DNA of 64,000 nucleotides from an uncultured Eubacterium sp. (GCF_934561735.1 NZ_CAKTGT010000003.1:212263-276262); one strand, 5' to 3'. Shown: positions 47,854 to 57,316, counted from the first letter of the stretch. Numbers and translations are program-made. The notes: generated by a model not told the origin, from the letters alone.

Positions 47854-48231
47854 TTACTTGAGTTCAACTGTTGCGCCTGCTGCTGTGAGAGCTTCCTTAA
47901 GAGCTTCAGCGTCAGCTGTTGGCATTGCTTCCTTAACTGTTGAAGGAGCGCCGTCAACGATTTCCTTAGCTTCCTTAAGGCCAAGACCTGTTGCTTCACG
48001 AACTGCCTTGATAACCTGAATCTTGTTTGCGCCTACTTCTGTAAGAACAACATCGAATTCTGACTTAGCGTCAGCTGCTGCTGCGCCGCCTTCTGCAGGA
48101 GCTGCTGCTACTGCTACTGCTGCTGCAGTTACGCCGAATGTTTCCTCGATTGTTTCTTTGAGTTCTTTAAGTTCAAGAACTGTAAGTTCTGCGATTGAAT
48201 CTACAATTGCTGTAATCTTTTCTGATGCCAT
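47854..48231 (-). CDS. rplL: 50S ribosomal protein L7/L12
   Basis: A 125-residue stalk protein that recruits translation GTPases. The N-terminal dimer domain (about 1-32) is joined by an Ala/Gly-rich hinge (about 35-52) to the C-terminal factor-binding domain, with KTEFDVVL-type and [20 protein letters not shown] motifs. GGAGGAAAA precedes the ATG. It is 39 bases after rplJ. In most Firmicutes rpoB follows; here a terminator and the SPFH pair follow. Confidence 0.97.
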   Translation of the reverse strand: MASEKITAIVDSIAELTVLELKELKETIEETFGVTAAAVAVAAAPAEGGAAAADAKSEFDVVLTEVGANKIQVIKAVREATGLGLKEAKEIVDGAPSTVKEAMPTADAEALKEALTAAGATVELK

Positions 48232-48270
48232 GATTTTTTCCTCCGTTATAATTAGAATTAAATTTAGTAA

Positions 48271-48846
48271 TTATTCTGCCGGTTCTTCAGCCGGTGCTTC
48301 TGCCGGAGCTTCCTCTGCTGGAGCTTCCTCAGGAGCTGCTTCAACTGCCGATGCGCCGCCCTTTTCTTCAAGAGCATTAACTGCACGAGCGATACAAGCG
48401 ATAGGTTCTACTACTACACTTGCGATAGTTGCAAGGAGAGTTTCTCTTGAAGGAAGCTTAGCAAGTGCTACAACTTCTTCGTTAGCGATGATTGCGCCGT
48501 CGAGATAACCTGTCTTGATATTGAAGCTTTCATTTTCTTCTGCGTACTTGTTGAGAATACGAGCTGCTACTACATAATCGTCAACTGATGTTGCAACTGC
48601 TGTTGTACCTTCTACAACAGAATCCGCAATCTCAAGTCCAACTTCTTCAGCTGCACGCTTAAGGATAGAATTCTTAACTACTGTGTAAGTAACGCCTGCT
48701 TCACGAAGCTCTTTTCTGAGCTTTGTGTCATCTTCAACATTAATACCCTTGTAGTCAACAACTACACCTGCGCATGAACCCTTGATGCGTTCTGCAAGAT
48801 CGGCAACTTGTTGCTTTTTCTTTTCAAGAACTACTGTACTTGGCAT
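48271..48846 (-). CDS. rplJ: 50S ribosomal protein L10 with a Pro/Ala/Glu tail
   Basis: L10 anchors L7/L12 dimers to 23S rRNA. The start is the ATG at 48846 (MPSTVVLEKKK), with GGAGGT upstream; the open frame to 48960 runs through the leader RNA and is not coding. It has 191 residues. The first about 165 match the family; the last about 25 form a repeat-like Ala/Pro/Glu tail (APAEEAPAEAPAEEPAE). Its expression is probably self-controlled through the L10 leader directly upstream. Confidence 0.96.
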   Translation of the reverse strand: MPSTVVLEKKKQQVADLAERIKGSCAGVVVDYKGINVEDDTKLRKELREAGVTYTVVKNSILKRAAEEVGLEIADSVVEGTTAVATSVDDYVVAARILNKYAEENESFNIKTGYLDGAIIANEEVVALAKLPSRETLLATIASVVVEPIACIARAVNALEEKGGASAVEAAPEEAPAEEAPAEAPAEEPAE

Positions 48847-48915
48847 TTTTAGTTTACCTCCATAATTATTTTGCCGCATAAAACGGACTTTTGGAGCTAT
48901 CCAACAAATATAAAA

Positions 48916-49040
48916 GTGCATCCCCAAATCGAGGATGCACGACATTACATAATTTTGCACAAAGTGCTACATAATGCTCATTCCTCGGTAGGCGACAAAG
49001 CTTATGTCACAGGGACACCTACTGTCTTTGGTTGAACAGC
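48916..49040 (-). ncRNA. L10 leader RNA with attenuator hairpin
   Basis: The rplJ transcript should start near 49040. The leader has the family hallmarks CCAAAGACAGTAGGTG (49017-49032) and CCTACCGAGGA, which pair to form the L10-binding region. It ends in a 10-bp hairpin with TTTTAT (48912-48940) that fits an attenuator. Known L10 leaders bind L10-L12 and lower rplJL expression when the proteins are in excess. Confidence 0.88.
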
Positions 49041-49046
49041 TTGTAT

Positions 49047-49075
49047 ATTGTATCACAAGAGAATACTCTTGTCAA
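49047..49075 (-). promoter_or_regulatory. rplJL promoter
   Basis: On the minus strand, TTGACA (49070-49075) and TACAAT (49047-49052) have a 17-base spacer, in the rplA-rplJ gap. It makes rplJL a unit separable from rplKA. Confidence 0.87.
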
Positions 49076-49085
49076 CAACTTTTTA

Positions 49086-49793
49086 TTATTCTGCTACAGA
49101 AACAGTACCAACCTTTGATGGGTTGATTCTTACGCCCGGGCCCATTGTTGAAGCTACTGCGCAAGACTTAATGTACTGACCCTTTGCTGCTTCAGGCTTT
49201 GCCTTGATGATAGCGTCAAGGAGAGCATTGAAGTTTTCAAGGAGCTTGTCTGTACCGAATGATACCTTGCCGATTGGGCAGTGGATGATGTTTGACTTGT
49301 CAAGACGGTATTCAATCTTACCTGCCTTAGCTTCCTGTACAGCCTTTGCTACATCCATAGTAACTGTACCTGCTTTTGGTGAAGGCATCAAGCCACGAGG
49401 ACCGAGAACCTTACCCAAACGACCAACGACGCCCATCATATCAGGAGATGCGATACATACATCGAATTCCATCCAGCCGCCTTGAATCTTTTGCATCAAG
49501 TCCATATCACCTACGATGTCGGCACCTGCATCCTGAGCTGCCTTTGCAAGGTCGCCCTTAGCGAATACTGCTACCTTAACATCCTTACCTGTACCGTTTG
49601 GCAAAACAACTGCGCCACGAACCTGCTGGTCAGCATGACGAGAGTCAACGCCCAAACGAACATGTACTTCTACTGTTTCATCAAACTTAGCCTTAGCTGT
49701 CTTTTCAACGAGGTCCAAAGCTTCTGTTGATGTGTATAAATTAGCGCGGTCAATCAATTTTGCGCCGTCTGTATATTTCTTTCCGTGTTTCAT
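49086..49793 (-). CDS. rplA: 50S ribosomal protein L1
   Basis: L1 forms the mobile stalk near the E site. The 235-residue length is usual. The start MKHGKKY and the block [21 protein letters not shown] (about 120-140) are diagnostic. The C-terminus carries [20 protein letters not shown] precedes the ATG; the gene is 49 bases after rplK. In other bacteria L1 represses rplKA translation; no clear mimic site is called here. Confidence 0.98.
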   Translation of the reverse strand: MKHGKKYTDGAKLIDRANLYTSTEALDLVEKTAKAKFDETVEVHVRLGVDSRHADQQVRGAVVLPNGTGKDVKVAVFAKGDLAKAAQDAGADIVGDMDLMQKIQGGWMEFDVCIASPDMMGVVGRLGKVLGPRGLMPSPKAGTVTMDVAKAVQEAKAGKIEYRLDKSNIIHCPIGKVSFGTDKLLENFNALLDAIIKAKPEAAKGQYIKSCAVASTMGPGVRINPSKVGTVSVAE

Positions 49794-49842
49794 TAAAAAT
49801 TACCTCCAGTGGTTAATCGGATTTTTCCTCCCACATTGGGAA

Positions 49843-50268
49843 TCAGTCTTCTACTACAATACCCATGCTGCGAGCTGTACCTGCGATCATTGACATAGCA
49901 GCTTCAAGTGATGCTGCGTTAAGGTCAGGCATCTTTTGTTCTGCAATCTTTTGAACATCAGCCTTAGAGATTGTTGCAACCTTTGTCTTGTTAGGTACGC
50001 CTGATGCCTTGTCAATACCGCATGCCTTCTTAATAAGAACTGCTGCAGGCGGAGTCTTTGTGATAAATGTGAATGTACGGTCTTCATATACAGTAATTAC
50101 TACAGGAATGATAAGACCTGCGTCATTCTTTGTTCTTTCGTTAAAGTCTTTTGTAAAAGCAACAATGTTTACACCGTGCTGACCGAGAGCCGGACCTACA
50201 GGTGGTGCCGGAGTTGCTTTACCGGCAGGAATTTGAAGTTTAATTAAACCTACTACCTTTTGAGCCAT
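49843..50268 (-). CDS. rplK: 50S ribosomal protein L11
   Basis: L11 builds the GTPase-associated centre with 23S rRNA. The start is the ATG at 50268 ([18 protein letters not shown]), with AGGAGGAAA upstream; the frame to 50325 is an unsupported extension. The 141-residue length is canonical. [14 protein letters not shown] and the C-terminal rRNA-binding domain (GTARSMGI) are present. It lies between nusG and rplA in the normal order. The 119-base leader before it can form short hairpins, including GCAGC-TTTGT-GCTGC. Confidence 0.97.
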   Translation of the reverse strand: MAQKVVGLIKLQIPAGKATPAPPVGPALGQHGVNIVAFTKDFNERTKNDAGLIIPVVITVYEDRTFTFITKTPPAAVLIKKACGIDKASGVPNKTKVATISKADVQKIAEQKMPDLNAASLEAAMSMIAGTARSMGIVVED

Positions 50269-50387
50269 AATTATTTTCCTCCTAAAAAATGTGGTTATTG
50301 GCGGAGAAGTTATATCTCCTCCCACTCATAAGACGCTATAAATAACGCCCTACGGTAAATGCAGCACAAAGCTGCCGATTACTAAAA

Positions 50388-50912
50388 TCAGTCTTTGACC
50401 TTTTCGAGCTGGTCAAGTTCAAAATCAACTGAAGTTTCACGACCGAACATTGATACAACAGCCTGAACGCTGTTATTTGCCGTGTCTATGGATTCAACCG
50501 TACCTGTAAAGCCCTCAAGCGGACCGTCAATAACGGTAACCATATCGCCGACTTCATATTGAACCTCTACGCTTACCTTTTCTACGCCGAGATTTTTAAC
50601 TTCTTCCTCGGTGAGTGCTACAGGCTTGCCCTCAGGTCCTACAAATCCGGCACAACCTCTTGTGTTGCGGACAATGTACCAAGTATCGTCTGTCATTATC
50701 ATTTTTACCATAATGTATGAAGGAAAAATCTTTCTTTCGATTTCCTTCTTTGTGCCGTCGTCCTTTACTTCAACAACGGTTTCGGTAGGAATGACAATAT
50801 CCTGAATCATATCAGTAAGATTAAGGTTTTCGACCTTATTTTTAAGGTCGGTTGCCACCTTATTTTCATAACCCGAAAATGTATGGGCAACATACCATTT
50901 TGCTTCTTCCAT
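50388..50912 (-). CDS. nusG: Transcription termination/antitermination factor NusG
   Basis: A 174-residue elongation factor binding RNA polymerase. The NGN domain begins with WYVAHTFSGYENKV and includes RNTRGCAGFVG. The KOW domain is at the C-terminus (GDMVTVIDGPLEGFTGTV...). Two ATG codons are adjacent (50915 and 50912); the second has better spacing to AGGAGG. The gene follows secE by 15 bases, the standard pair. Confidence 0.97.
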   Translation of the reverse strand: MEEAKWYVAHTFSGYENKVATDLKNKVENLNLTDMIQDIVIPTETVVEVKDDGTKKEIERKIFPSYIMVKMIMTDDTWYIVRNTRGCAGFVGPEGKPVALTEEEVKNLGVEKVSVEVQYEVGDMVTVIDGPLEGFTGTVESIDTANNSVQAVVSMFGRETSVDFELDQLEKVKD

Positions 50913-50927
50913 CATGTGCCTCCTTGA

Positions 50928-51281
50928 TTATTCGGCAGTGGTGGCTTCTGTTGTAAGTTCTGTGAGAGCCTCAGCTGTTGTTTCGGCTGTTGTTTCTTCT
51001 GATTGGCTAGTTGTTTGTGCCAACTGCTTAATGCCCTTCATACCGCTTGTAAGACCAAGGTCGATAACATAAATAACAGCACTTACGATAGCGATTACTA
51101 CGATAACGACAAGAGTGTTTTTTAAAACTTCCTGTGCGTTAGGCCAGTTAACCTTTTTACCCTCACTGTTTACACTCTTAAAGAAACTTGCGATTGACTT
51201 GAACGGATTTTTCTTAGACTTTGACTTGTCATTTTTTGACTTTTTAGCGTCTGTCTTTTTAGCCTTTTTATCTTCAGCCAT
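50928..51281 (-). CDS. secE: Preprotein translocase subunit SecE with a Thr/Glu-rich C-terminal tail
   Basis: A 117-residue membrane protein that clamps SecY. The Lys-rich N-terminus (about 1-27) is followed by the conserved helix FFKSVNSEGKKVNWPNAQEV (about 33-52) and one membrane segment (about 56-76). Typical single-segment SecE ends shortly after; here about 25 further residues are rich in Thr, Glu and Ala (TTAETTAEALTELTTEATTAE). GGAGGAAT precedes the ATG. It lies between rpmG and nusG as expected. Confidence 0.95.
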   Translation of the reverse strand: MAEDKKAKKTDAKKSKNDKSKSKKNPFKSIASFFKSVNSEGKKVNWPNAQEVLKNTLVVIVVIAIVSAVIYVIDLGLTSGMKGIKQLAQTTSQSEETTAETTAEALTELTTEATTAE

Positions 51282-51294
51282 CGTTATTCCTCCG

Positions 51295-51444
51295 TTACTT
51301 TGTTTCTCTGTGAAGTGTGTGCTTCTTACAGAAACGACAATACTTGTTCATTTCAAGTCTGTCAGGTGTGTTTTTCTTGTTTTTCATTGTGTTGTAATTG
51401 CGTTGTTTGCATTCAGTGCAAGCTAATGTAATCTTAACTCTCAT
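51295..51444 (-). CDS. rpmG: 50S ribosomal protein L33
   Basis: A 49-residue ribosomal protein. It starts [17 protein letters not shown] and ends HRETK. The zinc ribbon is CTEC (9-12) with CRFC in the C-terminal half, so it is the Cys-containing form. AGGAGGTG precedes the ATG at 51444. It is the first gene of rpmG-secE-nusG-rplK-rplA. Confidence 0.96.
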   Translation of the reverse strand: MRVKITLACTECKQRNYNTMKNKKNTPDRLEMNKYCRFCKKHTLHRETK

Positions 51445-51484
51445 TTCGGCACCTCCTATTAAATTTCGATAACAATCTCCCTCG

Positions 51485-51535
51485 TGCCGTTAAACCCGCA
51501 ACGCTTACGGATTTAAAAAATCAGGGCACAAAAAT
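51485..51535 (-). promoter_or_regulatory. Structured leader of rpmG-secE-nusG
   Basis: On the minus strand, GTGCC and GGCAC close an outer helix, and AAATCCG pairs with CGGGTTT in an inner one (with one G-U-type imperfection). This lies between the promoter and rpmG. Its function is unknown; it does not have tRNA shape. Confidence 0.4.
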
Positions 51536-51562
51536 AAAAGCCCTTTTCTACGAGGTACAAAG

Positions 51563-51591
51563 ACTATACCACAGATGTCAACAAATGTCAA
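51563..51591 (-). promoter_or_regulatory. Promoter of rpmG-secE-nusG-rplKA
   Basis: On the minus strand, TTGACA (51586-51591) and TATAGT (51563-51568) have a 17-base spacer; a second TTGACA lies within the spacer. It is about 120 bases before rpmG. Confidence 0.82.
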
Positions 51592-51729
51592 CCCTTTTCT
51601 GCCGATAATCGGTACAAATCATATATTCCGCACAAAAGGGTGCGGCAGAGGGAAAATATTAGTTGAAAAAAATTTATAATGTATTATAATATATATACAT
51701 TAATTACAGTTATATATGAGGGGATAACT

Positions 51730-52854
51730 ATGAAGGCGGTTATAATCGGCGGCGGTGCTTCGGGCATTGCGGCGGCAATCAAAATAAAACAAAACAATCC
51801 TAATTTTGATGTAACCGTATTGGAACATCTTGATGACATACTCAAAAAAATTCACGCAACGGGCAACGGCAGGTGCAACATTGCAAACAAAAACGCCGAG
51901 CACTACGGTGAAGTGTATGATTTTCTTTCAACACTCGGTCTTATATTGCGTGAAGATGAGTACGGCAGAATGTATCCTTATTCATTGCAGGCGGCAACGG
52001 TTGTCGATGTGCTCAAAGAACAATGTGAACGCCTTGGCATAAATATCGTAACCGACTGCGAAATAAAACGGGTTGAGCACTTTGGCGACAACTTTTTTGT
52101 TTACACAAGCAAAGGTGTGTTTGAAAGTGCAACGCTTATCCTTGCCACCGGCGGCAAAGCTCAAAAGGCACTCGGCTCGGACGGCAGCGGGTATGAAATT
52201 GCAAAATCGCTCGGCCACACAATCACCGAACTTTCCCCTGCCCTTGTTCAACTTAAATCATCAAACAAAAATTGCCGTTCGCTCAAAGGCACAAGAACAA
52301 AATGCCTTGTAAAAATAGAAACAAACGGCGAGATAATCAGTGAGGAATACGGCGAACTTTTATTTACGGACTACGGCCTTTCGGGCATCGTTGTGATGAA
52401 TCTTTCAACTCTCATCAACGACAAAAGACTTCAATCGGGGCAGGATAAAACCGTTGCAATCATCGACTTTGTTCCCGAAATGAGCGAGGACGACTTGAAA
52501 CAACATCTTGAAAAATTCGGCTCGTTTGCCGGAATACTTCCGCAAAAACTGTGCTCGATACTTGAAAAACAAACAAACGGCGAAGCGGACAGAATGGCAA
52601 GATGCGTAAAAAATCAACGCATAATAATTACCGGCACAAAGGGATATGACTTTGCTCAAATCACAAAGGGCGGCGTACCTGCCGATGAACTGACCGACTG
52701 CAACGAATCAAAGATTATACCGTACTTGTACATAACCGGTGAACTCACCGATAATCAGTTTGAATGCGGCGGTTTTAACCTTACATATGCAATATACAGC
52801 GGTATCAACGCCGCAACAAACATAACAACCAAGCTGAAGCGAAAAGAAATATGA
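51730..52854 (+). CDS. FAD-dependent oxidoreductase of the HI0933/YhiN family
   Basis: A 374-residue flavoprotein. The dinucleotide-binding start is VIIGGGASGIAAAIKI (4-19). The family motif GNGRCNIAN is near 43-51 and the C-terminal FAD contact reads QFECGGFNLTYAIYSGINAA. The biochemical role of this family is not established. I start at the ATG at 51730, with GAGGGG upstream. It overlaps the next FAD protein by four bases (ATGA), so the two are coupled. Confidence 0.9.
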   Translation: MKAVIIGGGASGIAAAIKIKQNNPNFDVTVLEHLDDILKKIHATGNGRCNIANKNAEHYGEVYDFLSTLGLILREDEYGRMYPYSLQAATVVDVLKEQCERLGINIVTDCEIKRVEHFGDNFFVYTSKGVFESATLILATGGKAQKALGSDGSGYEIAKSLGHTITELSPALVQLKSSNKNCRSLKGTRTKCLVKIETNGEIISEEYGELLFTDYGLSGIVVMNLSTLINDKRLQSGQDKTVAIIDFVPEMSEDDLKQHLEKFGSFAGILPQKLCSILEKQTNGEADRMARCVKNQRIIITGTKGYDFAQITKGGVPADELTDCNESKIIPYLYITGELTDNQFECGGFNLTYAIYSGINAATNITTKLKRKEI

Positions 52855-54458
52855 TTAGAATTAACGAAATTAAGCTGTCGCTTGACGATGACGAGGCTCT
52901 CCTCAAATCAAAGGCGGCAAAGGTTTTAAAAATAAACGAAAAATATATAACAAGCCTCACGATTTTTAAGAAAAGTGTTGACGCAAGACGCAAGGACGAT
53001 GTGCATTTCACATACAGCGTTGATGTGACAATATCGCTTGACGAGGAACAAATAGTTGCAAAGTGCAAATCAAACAAGGTTACGACAGTTAAGCCGTACA
53101 AATATGATTTGCCCGAAAACAACAGAAGTTCACAGTTTCGTCCGATTGTTGTAGGCTTCGGTCCGGCAGGAATGTTGGCAGGGCTTATACTTGCACAGGC
53201 AGGTGCACAGCCGATTATACTCGAGCGAGGCAAGGACATTGATGCAAGACAGCGTGATGTAAACGAATTTTGGACAAAACGCAAACTCGATGAAGAAAGC
53301 AATGTTCAGTTCGGCGAGGGCGGAGCCGGCACATTTTCGGACGGCAAGCTGACAACGGGAATCAAAAGTCCGTTCATCCGCAAAGTACTTGAAGAACTTT
53401 ACGAAGCAGGTGCACCCGAGGAAATTCTGTATTCATCAAAACCGCACATCGGCACGGACAGGCTTGCGATAGTTGTAAAAAGCATCCGCAAGAGGATTGA
53501 ACAACTCGGCGGTGAAGTTAAACTCGAATGCAGACTTGACAAACTCCACACGGCAAACGGAGCGGTTCAGGGTGTGTCATACATCTGCCACGGTGAACGC
53601 TTTGATATTGAAACCGACAGCGTAATTATGGCAATCGGTCACAGTGCGAGAGATACGGTTGAAATGCTGTACAACCTCGGAGTTGAGATTATACAAAAGC
53701 CGTTTTCGGTGGGTGCAAGAATCGAACATCCGCAAAGCCTCATCAACAAGGCACAATACGGCAAATTTGCAGGGCATCCGAAATTGGGTGCTGCCGATTA
53801 CAAACTTGCCTGCCACGGACTCCACGAGCGTGGTGCATACACATTTTGTATGTGCCCGGGCGGCACGGTTGTTGCCGCCGCAAGCGAAAAAGAGGGCGTT
53901 ATCGTGAACGGTATGAGTTCGCTTGCCCGTGACGGAGAAAACGCAAACTCCGCACTTTTGGTTGGAATTGAGCCAAAAGATTTTCCGTCCGACCATCCGC
54001 TTGCAGGAATATATTATCAAAGAGAAATTGAGCACAAGGCATTTGAACTTGCGGGCGGAGATTACAGAGCACCGGCACAGCTTGTCGGCGACTTCCTTGC
54101 AGGCAAAGAAAGCAAACAGCTCGGCGATGTTCAGCCTACTTGCCCTACGGGAGTTACGCTCACAAATATTGAAGAATGTTTGCCGCAAAAGGTTTCGGCA
54201 ACAATGAAAGACGCAATTGTGCAAATGGACAACAAGCTACACGGCTTCAATCTTTATGATGCAGTGCTCACGGCACCCGAAACGAGAAGTTCCAGCAGTG
54301 TACGCATTTTGCGTGACGAATTTTTGGAATGCAACATTCAAGGCGTTTATCCTTGCGGAGAGGGTGCAGGATATGCAGGAGGCATTGTTTCCGCCGCTGT
54401 TGACGGAATCAAATGTGCCGAGGCGGTGCTCAAAGACGAGCATTACAAAATAAGTTGA
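52851..54458 (+). CDS. FAD-dependent dehydrogenase (COG2509-type)
   Basis: A 535-residue flavoprotein. A small N-terminal domain (about 1-90, positively charged) precedes the FAD site VVGFGPAGMLAGLILA (about 100-115). The block VQFGEGGAGTFSDGKLTTGI (about 150-170) is typical of this uncharacterised group. The C-terminal FAD contact is YPCGEGAGYAGGIVSAAVDG. No substrate is known. It starts inside the stop of the HI0933-type gene. The glyS promoter overlaps its own stop codon. Confidence 0.9.
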   Translation: MIRINEIKLSLDDDEALLKSKAAKVLKINEKYITSLTIFKKSVDARRKDDVHFTYSVDVTISLDEEQIVAKCKSNKVTTVKPYKYDLPENNRSSQFRPIVVGFGPAGMLAGLILAQAGAQPIILERGKDIDARQRDVNEFWTKRKLDEESNVQFGEGGAGTFSDGKLTTGIKSPFIRKVLEELYEAGAPEEILYSSKPHIGTDRLAIVVKSIRKRIEQLGGEVKLECRLDKLHTANGAVQGVSYICHGERFDIETDSVIMAIGHSARDTVEMLYNLGVEIIQKPFSVGARIEHPQSLINKAQYGKFAGHPKLGAADYKLACHGLHERGAYTFCMCPGGTVVAAASEKEGVIVNGMSSLARDGENANSALLVGIEPKDFPSDHPLAGIYYQREIEHKAFELAGGDYRAPAQLVGDFLAGKESKQLGDVQPTCPTGVTLTNIEECLPQKVSATMKDAIVQMDNKLHGFNLYDAVLTAPETRSSSSVRILRDEFLECNIQGVYPCGEGAGYAGGIVSAAVDGIKCAEAVLKDEHYKIS

Positions 54459-54483
54459 CTAAAAACAATATAAATAGTATAAT
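54455..54483 (+). promoter_or_regulatory. Promoter of glyS
   Basis: TTGACT (54455-54460) and TATAAT (54478-54483) have a 17-base spacer. The -35 overlaps the stop codon of the upstream gene. No T-box leader is present. Confidence 0.8.
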
Positions 54484-54513
54484 ATAAGACATCAAAAATT
54501 GGAGGACATTTCA

Positions 54514-55896
54514 ATGTTAAATTCTGAAAAAACACTTGACCAAATCGTTGCTCTTTGCAAAGGCAGAGGCTTTGTATATCCGGGCAGTGAAATCTACGGC
54601 GGACTTGCAAACACTTGGGATTACGGTCCGTTGGGTGTTGAGCTCAAAACAAACATCAAGGACGCTTGGAGAAAGAAGTTTATCCAAGAAAACAAATACA
54701 ATGTAGGTCTTGATTCCGCAATTTTGATGAACCCGCAAACATGGGTTGCTTCAGGACACTTGGGCGGTTTCTCCGACCCGCTTATGGACTGCTGTGAATG
54801 TAAAACACGCCACAGAGCAGACCAAATCATTGAGGACTTTGACGGCACAAATGTTGCAGGCTGGTCAAACGAAGAACTCAGCAACTACATCAAGGAAAAG
54901 AACATTCCTTGCCCAAACTGCGGTGCTCACAATTTCACCGACATTCGTCAGTTTAACCTTATGTTCAAGACTTTCCAGGGTGTAACAGAGGACAGCAAGG
55001 ACGAAATTTATCTCCGTCCCGAAACCGCACAGGGTATCTTTGTTAACTTTGCAAACATCCAAAGAACAACAAGAAGAAAAGTTCCTTTCGGTGTTGCTCA
55101 AATCGGTAAGTCATTCAGAAACGAAATTACTCCGGGCAAGTTCATCTTCCGTGTTCGTGAATTTGAGCAAATGGAACTTGAATTCTTCTGCAAGCCGGGC
55201 ACAGACCTTGAGTGGTTTGAATACTGGAGAGGCTTCTGCAGAGATTGGCTCTACTCACTCAACATCAAGCCTGAAAACCTCAGACTTCGTGACCACGACC
55301 CTGAAGAACTTTGCTTCTACTCAAAGGCAACAACCGACTTTGAATACAACTTCCCGTTCGGCTGGGGCGAGCTTTGGGGCGTAGCAGACAGAACAGACTA
55401 CGACCTCACACAGCACATCAAGACTTCGGGCAAGAATCTTGAATACTTTGACGGCACAACAAACGAGAGATACATTCCGTATGTTATCGAACCGTCACTC
55501 GGTGTTGAAAGACTCTTCCTTGCAGTTCTTTGCGAAGCATATGACGAAGAAATACTTGATGAGGAAAAGAACGACAAGAGAATCGTTATGCACTTCCATC
55601 CGGCTCTTGCACCATACAAGTGCGCAGTTCTTCCTCTTTCAAAGAAGCTCAACGAGCAGGCTGAAGAAGTGTTCCAAAACCTTTCAAAGAAATTTATGGT
55701 TGACTATGATGACGCAGGCTCAATCGGTAAGAGATACCGCAGACAGGACGAAATCGGTACTCCGTTCTGCATCACATACGACTTTGATTCTGTTGAGGAC
55801 GGTTGCGTAACAGTTCGTGACAGAGATACAATGGAGCAGGTTAGGCTTCCTATTTCAGAACTCGAAGCATTCATCGAAGAAAAGATCGCATTCTGA
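54514..55896 (+). CDS. glyS: Glycyl-tRNA synthetase, dimeric type
   Basis: Charges tRNA-Gly. It is a 460-residue class II synthetase of the homodimer type found in many Gram-positives, archaea and eukaryotes, not the alpha2-beta2 type. Motif 2 ([25 protein letters not shown], starting near 192), [11 protein letters not shown] and the motif 3 region [17 protein letters not shown] are clear. An anticodon-binding domain (about 355-460) follows. The start is the ATG at 54514 with GGAGG upstream, rather than the TTG at 54499. Confidence 0.96.
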   Translation: MLNSEKTLDQIVALCKGRGFVYPGSEIYGGLANTWDYGPLGVELKTNIKDAWRKKFIQENKYNVGLDSAILMNPQTWVASGHLGGFSDPLMDCCECKTRHRADQIIEDFDGTNVAGWSNEELSNYIKEKNIPCPNCGAHNFTDIRQFNLMFKTFQGVTEDSKDEIYLRPETAQGIFVNFANIQRTTRRKVPFGVAQIGKSFRNEITPGKFIFRVREFEQMELEFFCKPGTDLEWFEYWRGFCRDWLYSLNIKPENLRLRDHDPEELCFYSKATTDFEYNFPFGWGELWGVADRTDYDLTQHIKTSGKNLEYFDGTTNERYIPYVIEPSLGVERLFLAVLCEAYDEEILDEEKNDKRIVMHFHPALAPYKCAVLPLSKKLNEQAEEVFQNLSKKFMVDYDDAGSIGKRYRRQDEIGTPFCITYDFDSVEDGCVTVRDRDTMEQVRLPISELEAFIEEKIAF

Positions 55897-55906
55897 CAAA
55901 CATAAC

Positions 55907-55947
55907 AAAAAGGCTACTTTGGTATTTACACCAAAATAGCCTTTTTT
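55907..55947. terminator. Bidirectional terminator between glyS and the XRE regulator
   Basis: AAGGCTA-c-TTTGGT pairs with ACCAAA-a-TAGCCTT, flanked by A-runs and T-runs. It lies between convergent genes. Confidence 0.9.
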
Positions 55948-55955
55948 ATGTTTAA

Positions 55956-57107
55956 TTAGTTTGTCAGCTTCATTCCATTAGGAAATCTTATTGTTACTTC
56001 AGGAGTCGATTCAACCGCTTCGGCAGTTGAATCAAAGCCGTCGGTGTTATTATAAAGATAAGCACATTTCATTCTGCATTCTGTGCCGTATTCATCAGTA
56101 AGTTTTATATAAACGGCTGAAATTTTTACAGCGCTGTCAAAACTTTCGGCATCAACCGAATAAACAGAATCGGACAATAGGATTTTGCATTTTTTGGAAT
56201 AAACGATTTTTCCGTTTTCGTCCTCGGCTTCAAGATAAGCCTTTGTAATTTTTGGACATTCGATATTTTCTTCCCACTGAACAGTGTTCTCATCAAAAAT
56301 TATTCTTTCGCTTGTACCGGTCGAATCAATATCGTAATTTTGAACCTGATTTGTAAAGGCATAATACTCGCCCACCCAATCAATATCCATTTGCTCAGAG
56401 GTGACATTTGTGCCGTCATCAACCGAAACATTCACCGTGTTTGAGCCCGACATTTTAATCGGAATTACAGCATAAAACGAATTGCCGCTCAACTCCGCTT
56501 CAAATGTTGTTTGCGGGTCGGTAGATTTCAACGCATCGGTCACAACAAACTTTACGCTTGTACCTTTGACATAAGTTTTAGGTGCATAAGTAAATGTCAT
56601 TTCAACTTTATCGGGATTGTCCCTGTCCACTTTTGAAACATAGCAATCAACATCAGAAAGAATACTGCCGTCGTCATCACTGTCATTTTGATAAATCACC
56701 TGCCCCGACGGCAAGCTGTTTACCCTGCTTTGCAGATTTGCGATTGAATTTGACAAATTGACTGTTGCAATAATTAACGCAACAACAAGTGCTGTTGATA
56801 CCGCACCGAATATGATTGTCGTCTTTTTATTTTTAGTTTTATATTCATCAAATGTCTGTTTCAAATTTTCAAGTTCGGAATTGTCGGACACCGAGGTTTT
56901 GTAATCGGGTGCAGATGTTCCGAGCAGTTCATCCATACTGACATCAAAAAGGCTTGCCAAATCGGTCAACTTTTTCAAATCGGGCATAGCCGTGCCGTTC
57001 TCCCATTTGGAAACAGTCTGACGGGACACATTCATCTTCTCCGCAAGATATTCCTGTGAAAACTCCTTTTGTTTTCTAAACGCTCTCAAGTTTTCATCAA
57101 ACTTCAT
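55956..57107 (-). CDS. XRE-family transcriptional regulator with a membrane anchor and outer domain
   Basis: A 383-residue protein. The N-terminal HTH (about 5-58; SQEYLAEKMNVSRQTVSKWENG) resembles the Cro/C1 type. A charged linker leads to one membrane segment (about 97-117) and an outer region (about 140-383) of beta-rich repeats. This layout suggests a membrane-bound sensor-regulator, but no ligand is known. I start at the ATG at 57107 (AGGAGG upstream); the frame to 57161 is unsupported. It is convergent with glyS. Confidence 0.82.
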   Translation of the reverse strand: MKFDENLRAFRKQKEFSQEYLAEKMNVSRQTVSKWENGTAMPDLKKLTDLASLFDVSMDELLGTSAPDYKTSVSDNSELENLKQTFDEYKTKNKKTTIIFGAVSTALVVALIIATVNLSNSIANLQSRVNSLPSGQVIYQNDSDDDGSILSDVDCYVSKVDRDNPDKVEMTFTYAPKTYVKGTSVKFVVTDALKSTDPQTTFEAELSGNSFYAVIPIKMSGSNTVNVSVDDGTNVTSEQMDIDWVGEYYAFTNQVQNYDIDSTGTSERIIFDENTVQWEENIECPKITKAYLEAEDENGKIVYSKKCKILLSDSVYSVDAESFDSAVKISAVYIKLTDEYGTECRMKCAYLYNNTDGFDSTAEAVESTPEVTIRFPNGMKLTN

Positions 57108-57260
57108 ATCAATTACCTCCTTTGCTAACCTAATGATAGCAAAAATCATCCGTTTTAGCAATCAAAAAAGGCTTCCATAATGTAAACTTACGGTTGCGAA
57201 AAAGAAAAGACTGCCGATAAAGCCCCTGAACCACGCCAAATATAATCCAACCGAATTATT

Positions 57261-57316
57261 CCTCCTCTTTTAGCAAAAGGGGAGGTGGCAACACGAAGCG
57301 TTGACGGTGGAGTTTT
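57261..57316. repeat. Nested partial copy of the multi-hairpin repeat
   Basis: CCTCCTCTTTT-AGC-AAAAGGGGAGG then TGG, a short hairpin region, and GACGGTGGAGTTTT follow the same order as 23565-23622. The second half of that repeat is seen only as a remnant (ACAGCTCCCACT at 57389-57400). Confidence 0.6.

Noticed and set aside
48847..48960. N-terminal extension of L10
   Set aside because: It runs through the L10 leader and its attenuator hairpin.
51485..51535. tRNA gene upstream of rpmG
   Set aside because: The GTGCC/GGCAC pairing suggested an acceptor stem, but there are no D or T arms and no anticodon arm.
54459..54513. T-box leader before glyS
   Set aside because: The space between promoter and gene is too short and holds no T-box sequence.
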